DNA of 64,000 bases from Flagellimonas lutimaris (GTDB taxonomy: Bacteria; Bacteroidota; Bacteroidia; Flavobacteriales; Flavobacteriaceae). The translations under genes and the position numbers were made by a program. Positions 35,331 to 44,414 of the stretch are shown one piece after another (position 1 is the stretch's first letter; the number at the start of each line of letters is the position of its first letter). The stretch is from the NCBI RefSeq assembly GCF_003581615.1, contig NZ_QXFH01000070.1, positions 868,001 through 932,000 on the forward strand, in the 5' to 3' direction. The notes below the pieces were generated by a model. That model had not been told where the DNA came from. It was given only the letters and a program-made list of their open reading frames with translations, and ran no database searches.

Positions 35331-36140
35331 ATGAGAAGAATAAAAAACCTAATAATTATTGGACTAGTTCTTTTTACAGGAATAGTATCAGCGCAGAAAA
35401 AGGAAGTGGATTTATTTGCGGTTCCACTTAGCAGTCCAGGGCAAGAAGGAACCTTAAAACTAAATCAAATCAGTGGATCTATTACGGTAACTGGTTATGA
35501 GGGCAAAGATGTTATAGTGAAAGTTTTTGTTGTTGAGGGTGAAGAAACGTCGAACAAGACTAAAAATGGTATGAAACGGATTGGAAATTCTGGGCTAAAC
35601 ATAAGTGCCGAAGAAGATAACAATGTAGTTGCCATTAATAATGAGGCTTGGAACAGAAAAACGGATTTCGATATTAAGGTGCCTTCCAACTTTTCGCTAA
35701 AGTTGGGTACGGTGAACAATGGAGATATTAATGTTCAAAACGTTTCTGGGGATATGGAGATCAGTAATGTCAATGGAAGCATAACCTTGGGCAGTGTGGA
35801 AGGTGCCGTTACGGCAAACACCACCAACGGAGAGGTGAAAGCAGACTTTAAAAGTGTTGGAAATATTGCCGATATGGCATTTAGTAGTTTTAATGGCGAT
35901 GTTGAAGTTGTCTTTTCCAGTTCAGTAAAAGCGAATGTAAAAGCAAAATCTGATATGGGGGATATTTACACCGATTTTGATATTTCGATCGTGGAGAATA
36001 AACCCGTAGTGGACAAAAAGCAAACTTCGGGTAAATACAAAGTGAAGCTGGAGCAATGGCTGAAAGGTAAAATCAACGGGGGCGGCCCTGAGCTTTTGCT
36101 AAAGACTTTTAATGGAGATATTTTGATAAAATCAAAGTAG
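35331..36140 (+). CDS. DUF4097-family putative adhesin, second copy
   Basis: A 269-residue secreted paralogue of the preceding protein. The ATG at 35331 is preferred to an upstream in-frame codon at 35304, because it places a proper signal peptide (MRRIKNLIIIGLVLFTGIVSA) at the N-terminus; it starts four bases after the previous stop. N-G turn motifs recur (TVNNGDINVQNVSG, NVNGSITLG, TTNGEVKADF, SFNGDVEVVF, TFNGDILIKS). It shares the bidirectional terminator at 36166 with tsf. Confidence 0.85.
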   Translation: MRRIKNLIIIGLVLFTGIVSAQKKEVDLFAVPLSSPGQEGTLKLNQISGSITVTGYEGKDVIVKVFVVEGEETSNKTKNGMKRIGNSGLNISAEEDNNVVAINNEAWNRKTDFDIKVPSNFSLKLGTVNNGDINVQNVSGDMEISNVNGSITLGSVEGAVTANTTNGEVKADFKSVGNIADMAFSSFNGDVEVVFSSSVKANVKAKSDMGDIYTDFDISIVENKPVVDKKQTSGKYKVKLEQWLKGKINGGGPELLLKTFNGDILIKSK

Positions 36141-36165
36141 GCAAATAGGTCAATTGTGTAAAAAT

Positions 36166-36193
36166 AAAAAGCCCCTTTAAAGGGGCTTTTTTT
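36166..36193. terminator. Bidirectional terminator between the DUF4097 gene and tsf
   Basis: AAAAAGCCCCTTT followed directly by AAAGGGGCTTTTT, an almost perfect self-complementary hairpin with A run and T run on the two sides, between convergent genes. Confidence 0.9.
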
Positions 36194-36212
36194 ATATGGT
36201 AATCTCTTGGGA

Positions 36213-37037
36213 TTATCCCAAAGCTACTCTTGAAAAACCAGTAACTTCCAAGCTGGAATCTACAGATTTAACGTACTGAGCAACACTTTGCTTACTGTCT
36301 TTAATAAAAGCTTGGTTTACCAAAGTGTTGTCTTTAAAGAAACGCTTCAATTTACCTTGAGCGATTTTATCCAACATTTCCTCTGGCTTACCTTCTTGAC
36401 GCAATTGATCTTTTGCAATTTCGATTTCTTTGTCGATGATTGACTGATCTACACCATCTTCGTTCAAGGCAACCGGGTTCATGGCAGCAGCTTGCATGGC
36501 TACATCTTTAGCAGCTTCAGCAGCACCATCAACATTGGCGGACAAACCAACCAAGGTTGCAATTTTGTTTCCAGCATGAATGTATGATCCAACAAAAGGA
36601 GCGTTCAATCTTTCAAAGCTTCCGATTTCGATTTTCTCACCGATAACACCAGTTTGCTCTGTCAATTTATCGGCAACGGTCATACCATCAATGGAAGCAG
36701 CAAGAAAATCATCTTTGCTGTCGTAACCAAGTGCCAAATCAGCCAAATCGTTAGCAAGTTTTACAAAGCTATCGTTCTTGGCAACAAAGTCAGTTTCGCA
36801 GTTCAAAGAGATAACAACACCTTGAGTGCTATCGCCGCTTACTTTTGCGATGGCTGCACCTTCTGAAGATTCTCTATCAGCTCTTTTTGCTGCAACTTTT
36901 TGACCTTTTTTTCTTAGGATTTCTATTGCTTGTTCAAAATCACCTTCTGCTTCGACCAAAGCTTTTTTACAATCCATCATTCCAGCTCCGGTGGTCTTTC
37001 TTAATTTATTTACCTCTGCGGCGGTAATCTTTGCCAT
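36213..37037 (-). CDS. tsf: Elongation factor Ts
   Basis: A 274-residue EF-Ts. The N-terminal UBA-like segment KLRKTTGAGMMDCKKALVEAEGD (start near residue 11) and the nucleotide-exchange core TDFVAKNDSFVKLANDLA near 80 are present. It regenerates EF-Tu-GTP in translation. The gene follows rpsB after 79 bases, the conserved order. Confidence 0.96.
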   Translation of the reverse strand: MAKITAAEVNKLRKTTGAGMMDCKKALVEAEGDFEQAIEILRKKGQKVAAKRADRESSEGAAIAKVSGDSTQGVVISLNCETDFVAKNDSFVKLANDLADLALGYDSKDDFLAASIDGMTVADKLTEQTGVIGEKIEIGSFERLNAPFVGSYIHAGNKIATLVGLSANVDGAAEAAKDVAMQAAAMNPVALNEDGVDQSIIDKEIEIAKDQLRQEGKPEEMLDKIAQGKLKRFFKDNTLVNQAFIKDSKQSVAQYVKSVDSSLEVTGFSRVALG

Positions 37038-37116
37038 TTTCTTTTCTTTTTAAATTTTATGTAAAGTAAAACACTATGAAAGTGTTTTTGTTTAGGACAA
37101 TGTTAAATCAGTGGGT

Positions 37117-38256
37117 TTATTCAACTCCACCTTTTACGTTGTCTTGCCATTCTTTAAGTTCGTCCCATTTGCCATCAGCAGCCATTTTGGCTTGTTTTGG
37201 CCAAGATGTTGGGTCCAAGTGAGCTAAAGTAGAGCTGGCCTCGGTCAAGATTTCCTTAACCTTTTCGGCATCAGCATCAGCTAGCTCAGCGAAAGTGCCT
37301 ACGCCATTGGCAGCCAACGCTTCAGCAGCTTTTGGTCCTATACCTTCAATTTTGGTAAGGTCATCTGGCTTGGCTTTAGCCTCTTTTTTGGCTGGTTTTT
37401 CTTCAGCAGCTTTTTCTTCTTTTTTGGGAGCGGCCTCAGCTTTTTTAGCAGGCTTTTCTTCAGCGGCTTTTGGAGCAGCCTCAACTTTTTTCTCCTCTTT
37501 CTTTGGAGCTTCTTCAGTTTTGGCAGCCTTGGCTTCTTCTTTGTCTTTTCCGCCAGTTTTCTCGCTCTTGCGCTCTTCCAAACCTTCAGCAACTGCTTGT
37601 GTTACTGATTCCATAATGATTTCAATGGATTTACCAGCATCATCGTTGGAAGGAACGGCAAAGTCAACATCACGAGGGTCGGAGTTGGTATCTACCATTG
37701 CAAAAATTGGAATGTTCAATTTTTGAGCTTCTTTAACTGCGATATGCTCACGCATGGTGTCAACAATGAAAAGTGCACCTGGCAAACGAGTCATGTCGGC
37801 AATGGAACCTAAGTTCTTGTCCAACTTGGCACGCAAACGGTCAACTTGCAATCTTTCTTTTTTAGAAAGGGTGTTGAAAGTACCGTCTTTCTTCATGCGG
37901 TCGATAGCTGCCATTTTCTTTACAGCTTTACGAATGGTTACAAAGTTGGTCAACATACCACCTGGCCATCTTTCTGTGATGTACGGCATGTTTACTTTGG
38001 ATACTTTGTCCGCTACAATGTCCTTTGCTTGTTTTTTTGTGGCTACAAAAAGGATTTTTCTTCCTGAGGATGCAATTTTCTTAAGAGCTTCGTTAGCTTC
38101 CTCAAGTTTTGCTACCGTTTTGTAGAGATTGATCACGTGGATTCCATTACGCTCCATGTAGATGTAAGGAGCCATGTTTGGATTCCACTTTCTTGTTAGG
38201 TGTCCAAAATGCACACCTGCTTCCAGTAAGTCTTTTACTTCAATTTTACTTGCCAT
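37117..38256 (-). CDS. rpsB: Ribosomal protein S2 with extended C-terminus and helix-hairpin-helix domain
   Basis: A 379-residue S2, clearly longer than the usual 230-260. Residues 1-225 are ordinary S2 (GVHFGHLTRKWNPNMAPYIY, the ERWPGGMLTNFVT motif, PGALFIVDT). From about 235 to 295 follows a Lys/Ala/Glu/Pro-rich linker with repeated AAP-KK-EEK blocks, then from residue 297 a domain DDLTKIEGIGPKAAEAL with a GIGPKAA helix-hairpin-helix and a W-rich end (about 83 residues). Similar HhH tails are known in other flavobacterial ribosomal proteins such as L21, by memory only. The tail probably lies at the ribosome surface and binds nucleic acid or protein. Confidence 0.95.
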   Translation of the reverse strand: MASKIEVKDLLEAGVHFGHLTRKWNPNMAPYIYMERNGIHVINLYKTVAKLEEANEALKKIASSGRKILFVATKKQAKDIVADKVSKVNMPYITERWPGGMLTNFVTIRKAVKKMAAIDRMKKDGTFNTLSKKERLQVDRLRAKLDKNLGSIADMTRLPGALFIVDTMREHIAVKEAQKLNIPIFAMVDTNSDPRDVDFAVPSNDDAGKSIEIIMESVTQAVAEGLEERKSEKTGGKDKEEAKAAKTEEAPKKEEKKVEAAPKAAEEKPAKKAEAAPKKEEKAAEEKPAKKEAKAKPDDLTKIEGIGPKAAEALAANGVGTFAELADADAEKVKEILTEASSTLAHLDPTSWPKQAKMAADGKWDELKEWQDNVKGGVE

Positions 38257-38399
38257 TTCTTGTACTTAGTTTACGTTCCGTTGTAAGTAGCAATGCATTG
38301 GTGGTCACAAAATTTTGTTCGCCCAACCCATTTAGATGCTAAACTAGTTTCCAAAAAGTCGAATACATTATCCTTTTTAGAACAACGACAACTTGGTTA

Positions 38400-38439
38400 A
38401 AAATTTAACCCTGAAAGTATAGTACATAATTTCAGGGTT
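38400..38439 (-). terminator. Terminator after rpsI on the minus strand
   Basis: AACCCTGAAA (38407-38416) and TTTCAGGGTT (38430-38439) form a perfect 10-bp stem with a 13-base loop. On the minus strand the stem is followed by AAATTTTT. It ends the rplM-rpsI unit and separates it from rpsB, which then needs its own promoter somewhere in 38257-38399; I found no good match there. Confidence 0.65.
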
Positions 38440-38485
38440 TTCAATGAACTTATCTATAATTGAATGCCGTAGCACCCATGGTATA

Positions 38486-38872
38486 TTAACGTTTGGAGAA
38501 TTGGAATTTCTTACGGGCTTTCTTCTGACCGAATTTCTTCCTTTCCACCATTCTTGGGTCTCTTGTCAACAAACCTTCTGGCTTAAGAACGCTTCTGTTT
38601 TCTGCGTCTATTTCGCACATTGCTCTGGACAAAGCCAAACGAACAGCTTCTGCCTGACCAGTGATACCACCACCGTAAACGTTTACTTTTACGTCGTAGT
38701 TACCATCTGTCTCAGTTAAAGTGAAAGGTTGTTTCACTTTGTACTGCAATGTACCAGTGGTAAAGTAATCGTTAAGATCTCTTTTGTTTACTGTGATGTT
38801 TCCAGATCCTTCGGAAACATATACTCTAGCCACAGCGGTTTTTCTTCTACCTATCTTATGAACCACTTCCAT
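38486..38872 (-). CDS. rpsI: Ribosomal protein S9
   Basis: A 128-residue S9 with VVHKIGRRKTAVARVYV at the N-terminus and the basic tail ending RKKFQFSKR. The start ATG shares its A with the stop TAA of rplM (TAATG), so the two are translationally coupled. Confidence 0.97.
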   Translation of the reverse strand: MEVVHKIGRRKTAVARVYVSEGSGNITVNKRDLNDYFTTGTLQYKVKQPFTLTETDGNYDVKVNVYGGGITGQAEAVRLALSRAMCEIDAENRSVLKPEGLLTRDPRMVERKKFGQKKARKKFQFSKR

Positions 38873-39327
38873 TATTTGTAGTCGTTTAAGTTTATAGCTT
38901 TTGGTTTTTGCGCTTCTTGTCCGTGCTCAGCACCGGCATATACCTTAAGGTTTCTGAACAAGTCAGCTCCAAGTTTATTTTTTGGAAGCATTCCTTTAAC
39001 AGAGGCTTCAATGATGCGCTCAGGATGTTTTTCCAATACTTCTTTTGCGGAAGCAGAACGTTGCCCACCTGGGTACCCAGTATATCTTTGATATTCTTTA
39101 TCCTCCCATTTGTTACCGGACATGTCGATTTTTTCAGCATTGATGACAATAACATTGTCTCCACAATCAACATGAGGGGTAAAGTTGGTCTTGTATTTCC
39201 CTCTAAGTATTTTGGCTACTTTAGACGCCAATCTTCCTAAGGTCTGTCCTTCAGCATCAACCAATAACCATTGTTTGTCAACAGTAGATTTATTGGCGGA
39301 AATAGTTTTGTAACTTAATGTATCCAC
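38872..39327 (-). CDS. rplM: Ribosomal protein L13
   Basis: A 151-residue L13 with the family motif [20 protein letters not shown] near residue 25 and [11 protein letters not shown] near 109. A very good promoter match lies upstream at 39374-39404. The gene overlaps rpsI by one base. Confidence 0.97.
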   Translation of the reverse strand: MDTLSYKTISANKSTVDKQWLLVDAEGQTLGRLASKVAKILRGKYKTNFTPHVDCGDNVIVINAEKIDMSGNKWEDKEYQRYTGYPGGQRSASAKEVLEKHPERIIEASVKGMLPKNKLGADLFRNLKVYAGAEHGQEAQKPKAINLNDYK

Positions 39328-39373
39328 TTCTCGAATATTATTGATTTAATAATCTATCCCGATTAACGGGCTG

Positions 39374-39404
39374 CAAATGTACAATTATTAGATTGAAATA
39401 CAAA
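39374..39404 (-). promoter_or_regulatory. Promoter of rplM-rpsI, TTTG-N19-TACATTTG
   Basis: On the minus strand TTTG (39404-39401), a 19-base spacer and TACATTTG (39381-39374) match the Bacteroidota housekeeping promoter TTG/TAnnTTTG nearly perfectly. The rplM ATG is at 39327, giving a leader of about 40 bases. Between the box and the gene lies CCCG-TTAAT-CGGG, a small possible hairpin. Confidence 0.75.
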
Positions 39405-39575
39405 CGGTTGATTTGGAATATTTTTCTACTTTTTTCAATTTCAATCTACGGGTTCGAAAAAGAGTCGCAATATAGTCCGTGAAAATGTTAAAAAAAGATT
39501 AAAAAAAATTTCTGCTGTAACTCATACGATTTTTATTGGTCTTTACTGCATCAATCTAATTCAAAAAACGAATCC

Positions 39576-42227
39576 GTGAGAAACGCAGTTCTGGTTTTCT
39601 TTAGTCTTTTCTTTGTTTATAACCTTCAAGCCCAAGACTCCACAGAGGTCATTATCAAAAAAAAATATACCACCAAAGCTTTGGGGGAATATGCCGCTCC
39701 AACCATTAATGGTATTTTGGAAGATGAGGCGTGGAATCTGGTAGAATGGGGCGGGGATTATATTGAATGGCAGCCCGATGAAAACACACCACCTTCCCAT
39801 CAAACCAAATTTAAAATACTATATGATAGCAAGAACCTATATATAGGTGTACGTTGTTACGATGATGAGCCCGATAAAATTGTAAAAAGGTTATCCCGAA
39901 GGGATGGTTTTGATGGTGACTGGGTGGAGTTCAATATTGATAGTTATTTTGATAAACGTACAGCATTTTCTTTTACCATTACCGCAGCAGGGGTAAAAGG
40001 TGATGAGTTTATATCCAATAACGGTAACAATTGGGATTCTAGTTGGAATCCTATCTGGTATGCCAAGGCCCATTTGGATGATGAGGGGTGGACGGCCGAA
40101 CTGCGTATTCCATTAAGTCAGTTAAAATTTGGGAGTGCCGAGGAGCAGGTTTGGGGTTTTCAGTCGACCAGACGATTTTTTAGAAACGAAGAACGCTCCG
40201 TGTGGCAACGCAAACCTGTGGACCAACCTGGTTGGGTAAGTGAGTTTGGAGAACTACATGGTCTAAAAAATATTGAGCCTCAAAAACAATTGGAGATTCA
40301 GCCTTACACGGTAGCAAAGACCGAAACCTACGAAGCAGAAGAAGGGAATCCGTTTCGAGATGGAAGCGAAAGTAATATCACCGCTGGATTGGATGCAAAA
40401 ATTGGAATTACCAACGATTTAACTTTGGATTTGACGGTAAATCCCGATTTTGGACAAGTGGATGCTGACCCTTCGGCCATTGCTTTGGACGGGTTTCAGA
40501 TATTCTTCCAAGAGCGTCGTCCATTTTTTGTGGAGAACAAGAACATCTTTGATTTTAGAGTATCTCAATCCGAAGCAGGGAATACATTCGGTTCCGATAA
40601 TATTTTTTATTCCCGAAGAATCGGTAGAAGCCCGCAAGGGTATCCAGATACTGCAGACGATGAGTTTGTGGACCAACCGGATAATACCCCGATCATTGGT
40701 GCAGCAAAATTTAGTGGTAAAACCAAGGATGGGTGGGCCATAGGCGTGCTCGAAAGCGTAACTGCCCAGCGAACCGCTACCATTTTAAATGGTAATGGGA
40801 ATGCCCGAAAGGAAATGGTGGAGCCCCTTACCAATTATTTTGTGGGAAGATTACAAAAGGATTTCAATCAAAGGAACTCCTATATAGGAGGAATCTTTAC
40901 GGCGACCAATAGGGAACAAATTCCTGAGCAACTTAATTTTTTACATGATGCCGCTTACACAGGAGGTTTTGATTTTAAACACCAGTGGGCAAATAGGGAT
41001 TGGTATTTGGGGGGTAATATTACCATGAGCCATGTTCGTGGTAGTGAAGAAGCCATTACCAATACACAGGAATCCATCACCCATTTGTTCAATAGGGTTG
41101 GTGCCGATCATGTTGCCGTGGATACCACAAGAACATCAATGACAGGAACAGGGGGTAATGTGCAAATAGGTAAGGTGGGTAACGGTCACTGGAAATTTGA
41201 ATCTGGCGCCACATGGCGTTCACCGGAATTGGAACTCAACGATATAGGATTTCAGCGACAAGCTGATGACGTCCGTCACTATACCTGGATTGGGTATCAA
41301 ACCCTAAAACCAGATAGCACGTTTAGGCGTGTGGGTATTAATTATAACCATTGGACGGCATGGGATTTTCAAGGCAATCATAATTATCTGCAGTTTAATA
41401 CCAACAGTTGGCAAAACTGGAAAAACAATTGGAGAACCAACATTGGATTCAATTATGCGCCTATTGAATATTCCAATTTTGCTCTACGGGGAGGCCCTAG
41501 GTTAAGACAATCCCCTTGGGTGAGTTTTTGGAACGGAATCAATACCGATTATAGAAAGAAATTGCGATTTTCCTTCTTCCATAATGGAAGAAAGGCTCTG
41601 GATAATTCCATAAAGACCTATTATATGGAGGGTGGTTTTGTGTACCAACCTTTAAATGCATTGCGGATTTCAGTTTTTCCGTCCTTGAGAATCAATCAAG
41701 ATAAATTGCAGTTCATTGATAATTTTGATGATGTGAATGGTTCGCCCCGCTACCTGAATGGGGAAATCAATCAGCGTACCTTGAGCATGTCGTTTCGATT
41801 GAACTATACTATCAACCCGAATTTGACCATACAATACTGGGGACAACCTTTTATTTCCAGAGGACGCTATTCCAACTTTAAACATATTATCGACCCCATA
41901 GCCAAAACTTTTGATAATCGATTTGTTCAGTATAACAATCAACAAACCAGTTTGGTCGATGGAACTTATGCCATTGATGAAGATTTGGATGGTGTGACCG
42001 ATTTTAGCTTTGATGACCCCGATTTTTCTTTTGTACAGTTCCGTTCCAACTTGGTAATCCGTTGGGAATATATTCCGGGCTCGGAAATTTTCTTGGTGTG
42101 GTCGCAAGATGTGACTCAGTCGGGTAATCCAGCCGAAGGATTGTTGCCGAGCTTAGGGGATAATATTTTTGGACAAAAACCCCACAATATCTTTTTGCTG
42201 AAAGCAACTTATCGGTTTGTGTTGTAA
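39576..42227 (+). CDS. DUF5916 outer-membrane protein with N-terminal CBM9-like domain
   Basis: An 883-residue secreted protein: signal peptide (VLVFFSLFFVYNLQAQ), a carbohydrate-binding family 9-like domain (about 35-225: TINGILEDEAWN, the DDWV-type GDWVEFNID and FGSA segments), then a large barrel-like C-terminal region rich in aromatic strands (about 240-883) with DGFQIFFQERRPFFVENKNIF near 305. The arrangement is typical of the DUF5916 family, common in Bacteroidota outer membranes and of unknown function. The start is GTG at 39576. It ends with the beta-strand NIFLLKATYRFVL. It is convergent with the tyrosine operon. Confidence 0.85.
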   Translation: MRNAVLVFFSLFFVYNLQAQDSTEVIIKKKYTTKALGEYAAPTINGILEDEAWNLVEWGGDYIEWQPDENTPPSHQTKFKILYDSKNLYIGVRCYDDEPDKIVKRLSRRDGFDGDWVEFNIDSYFDKRTAFSFTITAAGVKGDEFISNNGNNWDSSWNPIWYAKAHLDDEGWTAELRIPLSQLKFGSAEEQVWGFQSTRRFFRNEERSVWQRKPVDQPGWVSEFGELHGLKNIEPQKQLEIQPYTVAKTETYEAEEGNPFRDGSESNITAGLDAKIGITNDLTLDLTVNPDFGQVDADPSAIALDGFQIFFQERRPFFVENKNIFDFRVSQSEAGNTFGSDNIFYSRRIGRSPQGYPDTADDEFVDQPDNTPIIGAAKFSGKTKDGWAIGVLESVTAQRTATILNGNGNARKEMVEPLTNYFVGRLQKDFNQRNSYIGGIFTATNREQIPEQLNFLHDAAYTGGFDFKHQWANRDWYLGGNITMSHVRGSEEAITNTQESITHLFNRVGADHVAVDTTRTSMTGTGGNVQIGKVGNGHWKFESGATWRSPELELNDIGFQRQADDVRHYTWIGYQTLKPDSTFRRVGINYNHWTAWDFQGNHNYLQFNTNSWQNWKNNWRTNIGFNYAPIEYSNFALRGGPRLRQSPWVSFWNGINTDYRKKLRFSFFHNGRKALDNSIKTYYMEGGFVYQPLNALRISVFPSLRINQDKLQFIDNFDDVNGSPRYLNGEINQRTLSMSFRLNYTINPNLTIQYWGQPFISRGRYSNFKHIIDPIAKTFDNRFVQYNNQQTSLVDGTYAIDEDLDGVTDFSFDDPDFSFVQFRSNLVIRWEYIPGSEIFLVWSQDVTQSGNPAEGLLPSLGDNIFGQKPHNIFLLKATYRFVL

Positions 42228-42230
42228 TTC

Positions 42231-42280
42231 TTGTCATTCCGCACGGATGCTGAGCGAAGCCGAAGCAGGATGCGGAATCC
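42231..42280. repeat. Palindromic intergenic repeat
   Basis: ATTCCGCA (42236-42243) and TGCGGAAT (42271-42278) form an 8-bp inverted repeat with a 27-base loop. The sequence begins TTGTCATTCC, like the copy at 45845, and sits in the spacer between convergent genes. Confidence 0.7.
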
Positions 42281-42292
42281 ATTTTAGTCAAA

Positions 42293-42410
42293 TCGTCAGT
42301 TCGAGTTTTTTCCTTCAGGAAAAAGTATCGAGAACTTGTTTCATGTTATTGAAATTCTGATTCTCGATACAATTTTTTCGTTTCACTCCAAAAACCACTC
42401 GAATTGACGA
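42293..42410. repeat. Large nested inverted repeat
   Basis: Outer arms TCGTCAGTTCGAGT (42293-42306) and ACTCGAATTGACGA (42397-42410) pair with one mismatch. Inner arms GTATCGAGAA (42325-42334) and TTCTCGATAC (42361-42370) pair perfectly. The whole 118-bp element can fold as one long two-stem hairpin. Confidence 0.8.
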
Positions 42411-42423
42411 ATTTAGATTAAGG

Positions 42424-43518
42424 CTATTTAATTTTCCGAAGCGCCTTTACCAAAGCTTCATTCGCCTCGGCATCACCTATGGTAATACGTACCATGCCAG
42501 GAGCTCCAAACTGCGAAACAGGTCGAACCATAATGCCTTCCTCCATCATTTTGTCCGTGAATTTAATTTCGGGCAATGGCGGGTCAATAATAAAAAAGTT
42601 GGCTTGGCTCGGCCAATATTTGATGCCCAATTCATCAAATGCCTTAGCAATAAAAGTCCTACCTTCCAGAACGGTTTTCACGGTTTCTTCAATAAATTCG
42701 GTATCGTTCAAAGCTCCGATAGCTGCTTCAATCGAGGTCAGTGGAAGCAAAAAAGGTTTGTGGATTAAGCGCACATAGCTGGCAATGGTCGCTGTGGTAT
42801 ATCCATACCCGATACGTTGCCCGGCTAAACCATAAGTTTTGGAAAAACTGTTGAGGCCAACCACATTGTGGCCTTCCAAAACATAAGGTAATGCGGTGAC
42901 ATAATCTTCGGCATCTGCAAAGTGGCGATAGACCTCATCAAATACAACTAAAATGTTTTTAGGAACACGGGCCATAAAATCATCCATCACGGATTTTGGA
43001 ATATAGGTCCCCGTAGGATTGTTGGGACTTGTCAGGAATATCATCTTTGTTTTCTCGTTGATGGCGTTTAAAATACCCTCCACATCCAAATCGTAGTTGG
43101 GGGCTAATAGGGGGATATCGACCTGATTGGCTCCGTACCATCTGGAAAAAACGGAGTAGGGCAGAAAACAAGGGTTGGAAAAAATAACCTCGTCCCCTTC
43201 GTTGATAAAAGCCCGAAGCAGTATATCGATAACCTCCGAACCGCTATTGCCGCACAGAAACTGGTCGGCACTCAACTGACCATCAAAATCTTTAACCAAA
43301 GCCTCGCGTAAACGAATATCGGTCTGGTCGGGGTAAATATCGATGTTGTCCAAAGCAGCTTTCATAGCGGCAACCGCTTTTGGTGATGCACCCAAAGGAT
43401 TCTCATTGGAGGACAGTTTGTATATTTTTTTATCGGTCGGGGGTATGTTTTTTCCGCCTTTGTATACTTCTTTTGGCACCAAATGGGCCTTGAAAATGGA
43501 TGTTATGTCTTTTTTCAT
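42424..43518 (-). CDS. PLP-dependent aminotransferase (HisC-like), probable aromatic aminotransferase
   Basis: A 364-residue fold-type I aminotransferase of the histidinol-phosphate/aromatic type. Visible are SSNENPLGASP near 37, TSPNNPTGTYIP near 163, VFDEVYRHF near 192 and the PLP lysine in NSFSKTYGLAGQRIG (lysine near 227 from the chosen start). I start at the ATG at 43518; an upstream TTG at 43527 adds only three residues. Because the gene is the last of a tyrosine degradation series and lies 12 bases after the flavin reductase gene, the likely reaction is tyrosine or phenylalanine to the 2-oxo acid that feeds HppD. Histidine synthesis is the alternative. Confidence 0.85.
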   Translation of the reverse strand: MKKDITSIFKAHLVPKEVYKGGKNIPPTDKKIYKLSSNENPLGASPKAVAAMKAALDNIDIYPDQTDIRLREALVKDFDGQLSADQFLCGNSGSEVIDILLRAFINEGDEVIFSNPCFLPYSVFSRWYGANQVDIPLLAPNYDLDVEGILNAINEKTKMIFLTSPNNPTGTYIPKSVMDDFMARVPKNILVVFDEVYRHFADAEDYVTALPYVLEGHNVVGLNSFSKTYGLAGQRIGYGYTTATIASYVRLIHKPFLLPLTSIEAAIGALNDTEFIEETVKTVLEGRTFIAKAFDELGIKYWPSQANFFIIDPPLPEIKFTDKMMEEGIMVRPVSQFGAPGMVRITIGDAEANEALVKALRKIK

Positions 43519-43530
43519 TTTTATCAAACT

Positions 43531-44400
43531 TTATAAGCCCTCCGCAAATAATAAATAGGCCATCGCTTTTACGGCATCTCCATTTTCCAATAGCTGTTTG
43601 GCCAAGATGTGTAATTCATCCTTGGAAGAATTTTGCACCCCTTCATTCTCGACAATGGTTTTAATGTCTTCCGTGGCAGGGAGACTTTCTAAGTTTCCCA
43701 ATCGGCCCAAATTGTTTCCTGTGAGCACATCGCTCTCGCGAATGCCTTTTGGCAATGCATCTACACCAATTCCGTGCGTGCGAACAGGTTTCGGAATCTC
43801 GAACAAAGACTCTTTAATGGCTCTGATATACCAGTTGCCCCCCATACGGCCCACCAAATCCAATTTTTCGGTGTCTAGGACATTATCCGTCAAGTATTCG
43901 TCATTGATGTGAATCATATCCACTTGCGCAATAATCAAATTTCCAGCCCCAGGAATTTGTCCCAATTCAACTACTTCCAATACACGGCACTCGAAAGATA
44001 CGGGTGCTTCGCCCACGCGTGGCGGTTTTACTTTGACACTGGGCACTTCGGTAAAACCAGCTTTCACGAACTCGTTCACATATTTGTCATAAGCTGTGCT
44101 CGAGAGTGACATTTGTTCTGCCATCGCATGGTTCACCACATTGATGACCACCTCTGGTACTTCCACCACATTTTGGTGCGTATGTTTTAAGGAATTGTCC
44201 CTGCCACTTCTTGTTGGGGAAAACACCATCACAGGTGGATTGGAACTGAAGACGTTAAAAAAACTGTACGGACTCAGGTTTACCTTGCCCTCGGCGTCCA
44301 CCGTACTTGCAAAGCAAATCGGTCTTGGAGCTACCGCAGTCGATAAAATACTGTACAGTTCTGGTTGAGGTATTGTGGTTGGGTCTATGGTTTTGATCAT
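43531..44400 (-). CDS. Flavin reductase family protein (FMN-binding split barrel)
   Basis: A 289-residue protein whose N-terminal half (about 1-200) is a flavin-reductase-like split barrel with APRPICFASTVDAEGKVNLSPYSFFNVFSSNPP near residue 27 and SGRDNSLKHT near 64. The C-terminal 80 residues are acidic and helical and not part of the core family. Its role within the tyrosine operon is not known; a flavin-dependent step in aromatic catabolism is plausible. It starts 210 bases after fahA; the spacer holds repeats. Confidence 0.85.
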   Translation of the reverse strand: MIKTIDPTTIPQPELYSILSTAVAPRPICFASTVDAEGKVNLSPYSFFNVFSSNPPVMVFSPTRSGRDNSLKHTHQNVVEVPEVVINVVNHAMAEQMSLSSTAYDKYVNEFVKAGFTEVPSVKVKPPRVGEAPVSFECRVLEVVELGQIPGAGNLIIAQVDMIHINDEYLTDNVLDTEKLDLVGRMGGNWYIRAIKESLFEIPKPVRTHGIGVDALPKGIRESDVLTGNNLGRLGNLESLPATEDIKTIVENEGVQNSSKDELHILAKQLLENGDAVKAMAYLLFAEGL

Positions 44401-44414
44401 ATTTTATTTTTATA

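Noticed and set aside
37338..37592. 84-residue Lys/Pro/Leu-rich frame in another reading frame of rpsB
   Set aside because: A frame shift of the repetitive linker; no start context and no homology expected.
37295..37726. 143-residue Ala/Ser-rich frame opposite the rpsB linker
   Set aside because: It is the complement of the repeated Lys/Glu/Ala linker codons, which automatically gives long open frames.
38257..38399. Promoter for rpsB
   Set aside because: Only weak matches (TAGTTTAG) without a spaced TTG were found on the minus strand, so no promoter is listed.
42293..42410. Inverted repeat considered as an insertion sequence end or a terminator
   Set aside because: No transposase gene or target duplication is visible and no T run follows the stem, so it is listed as a dispersed repeat only.
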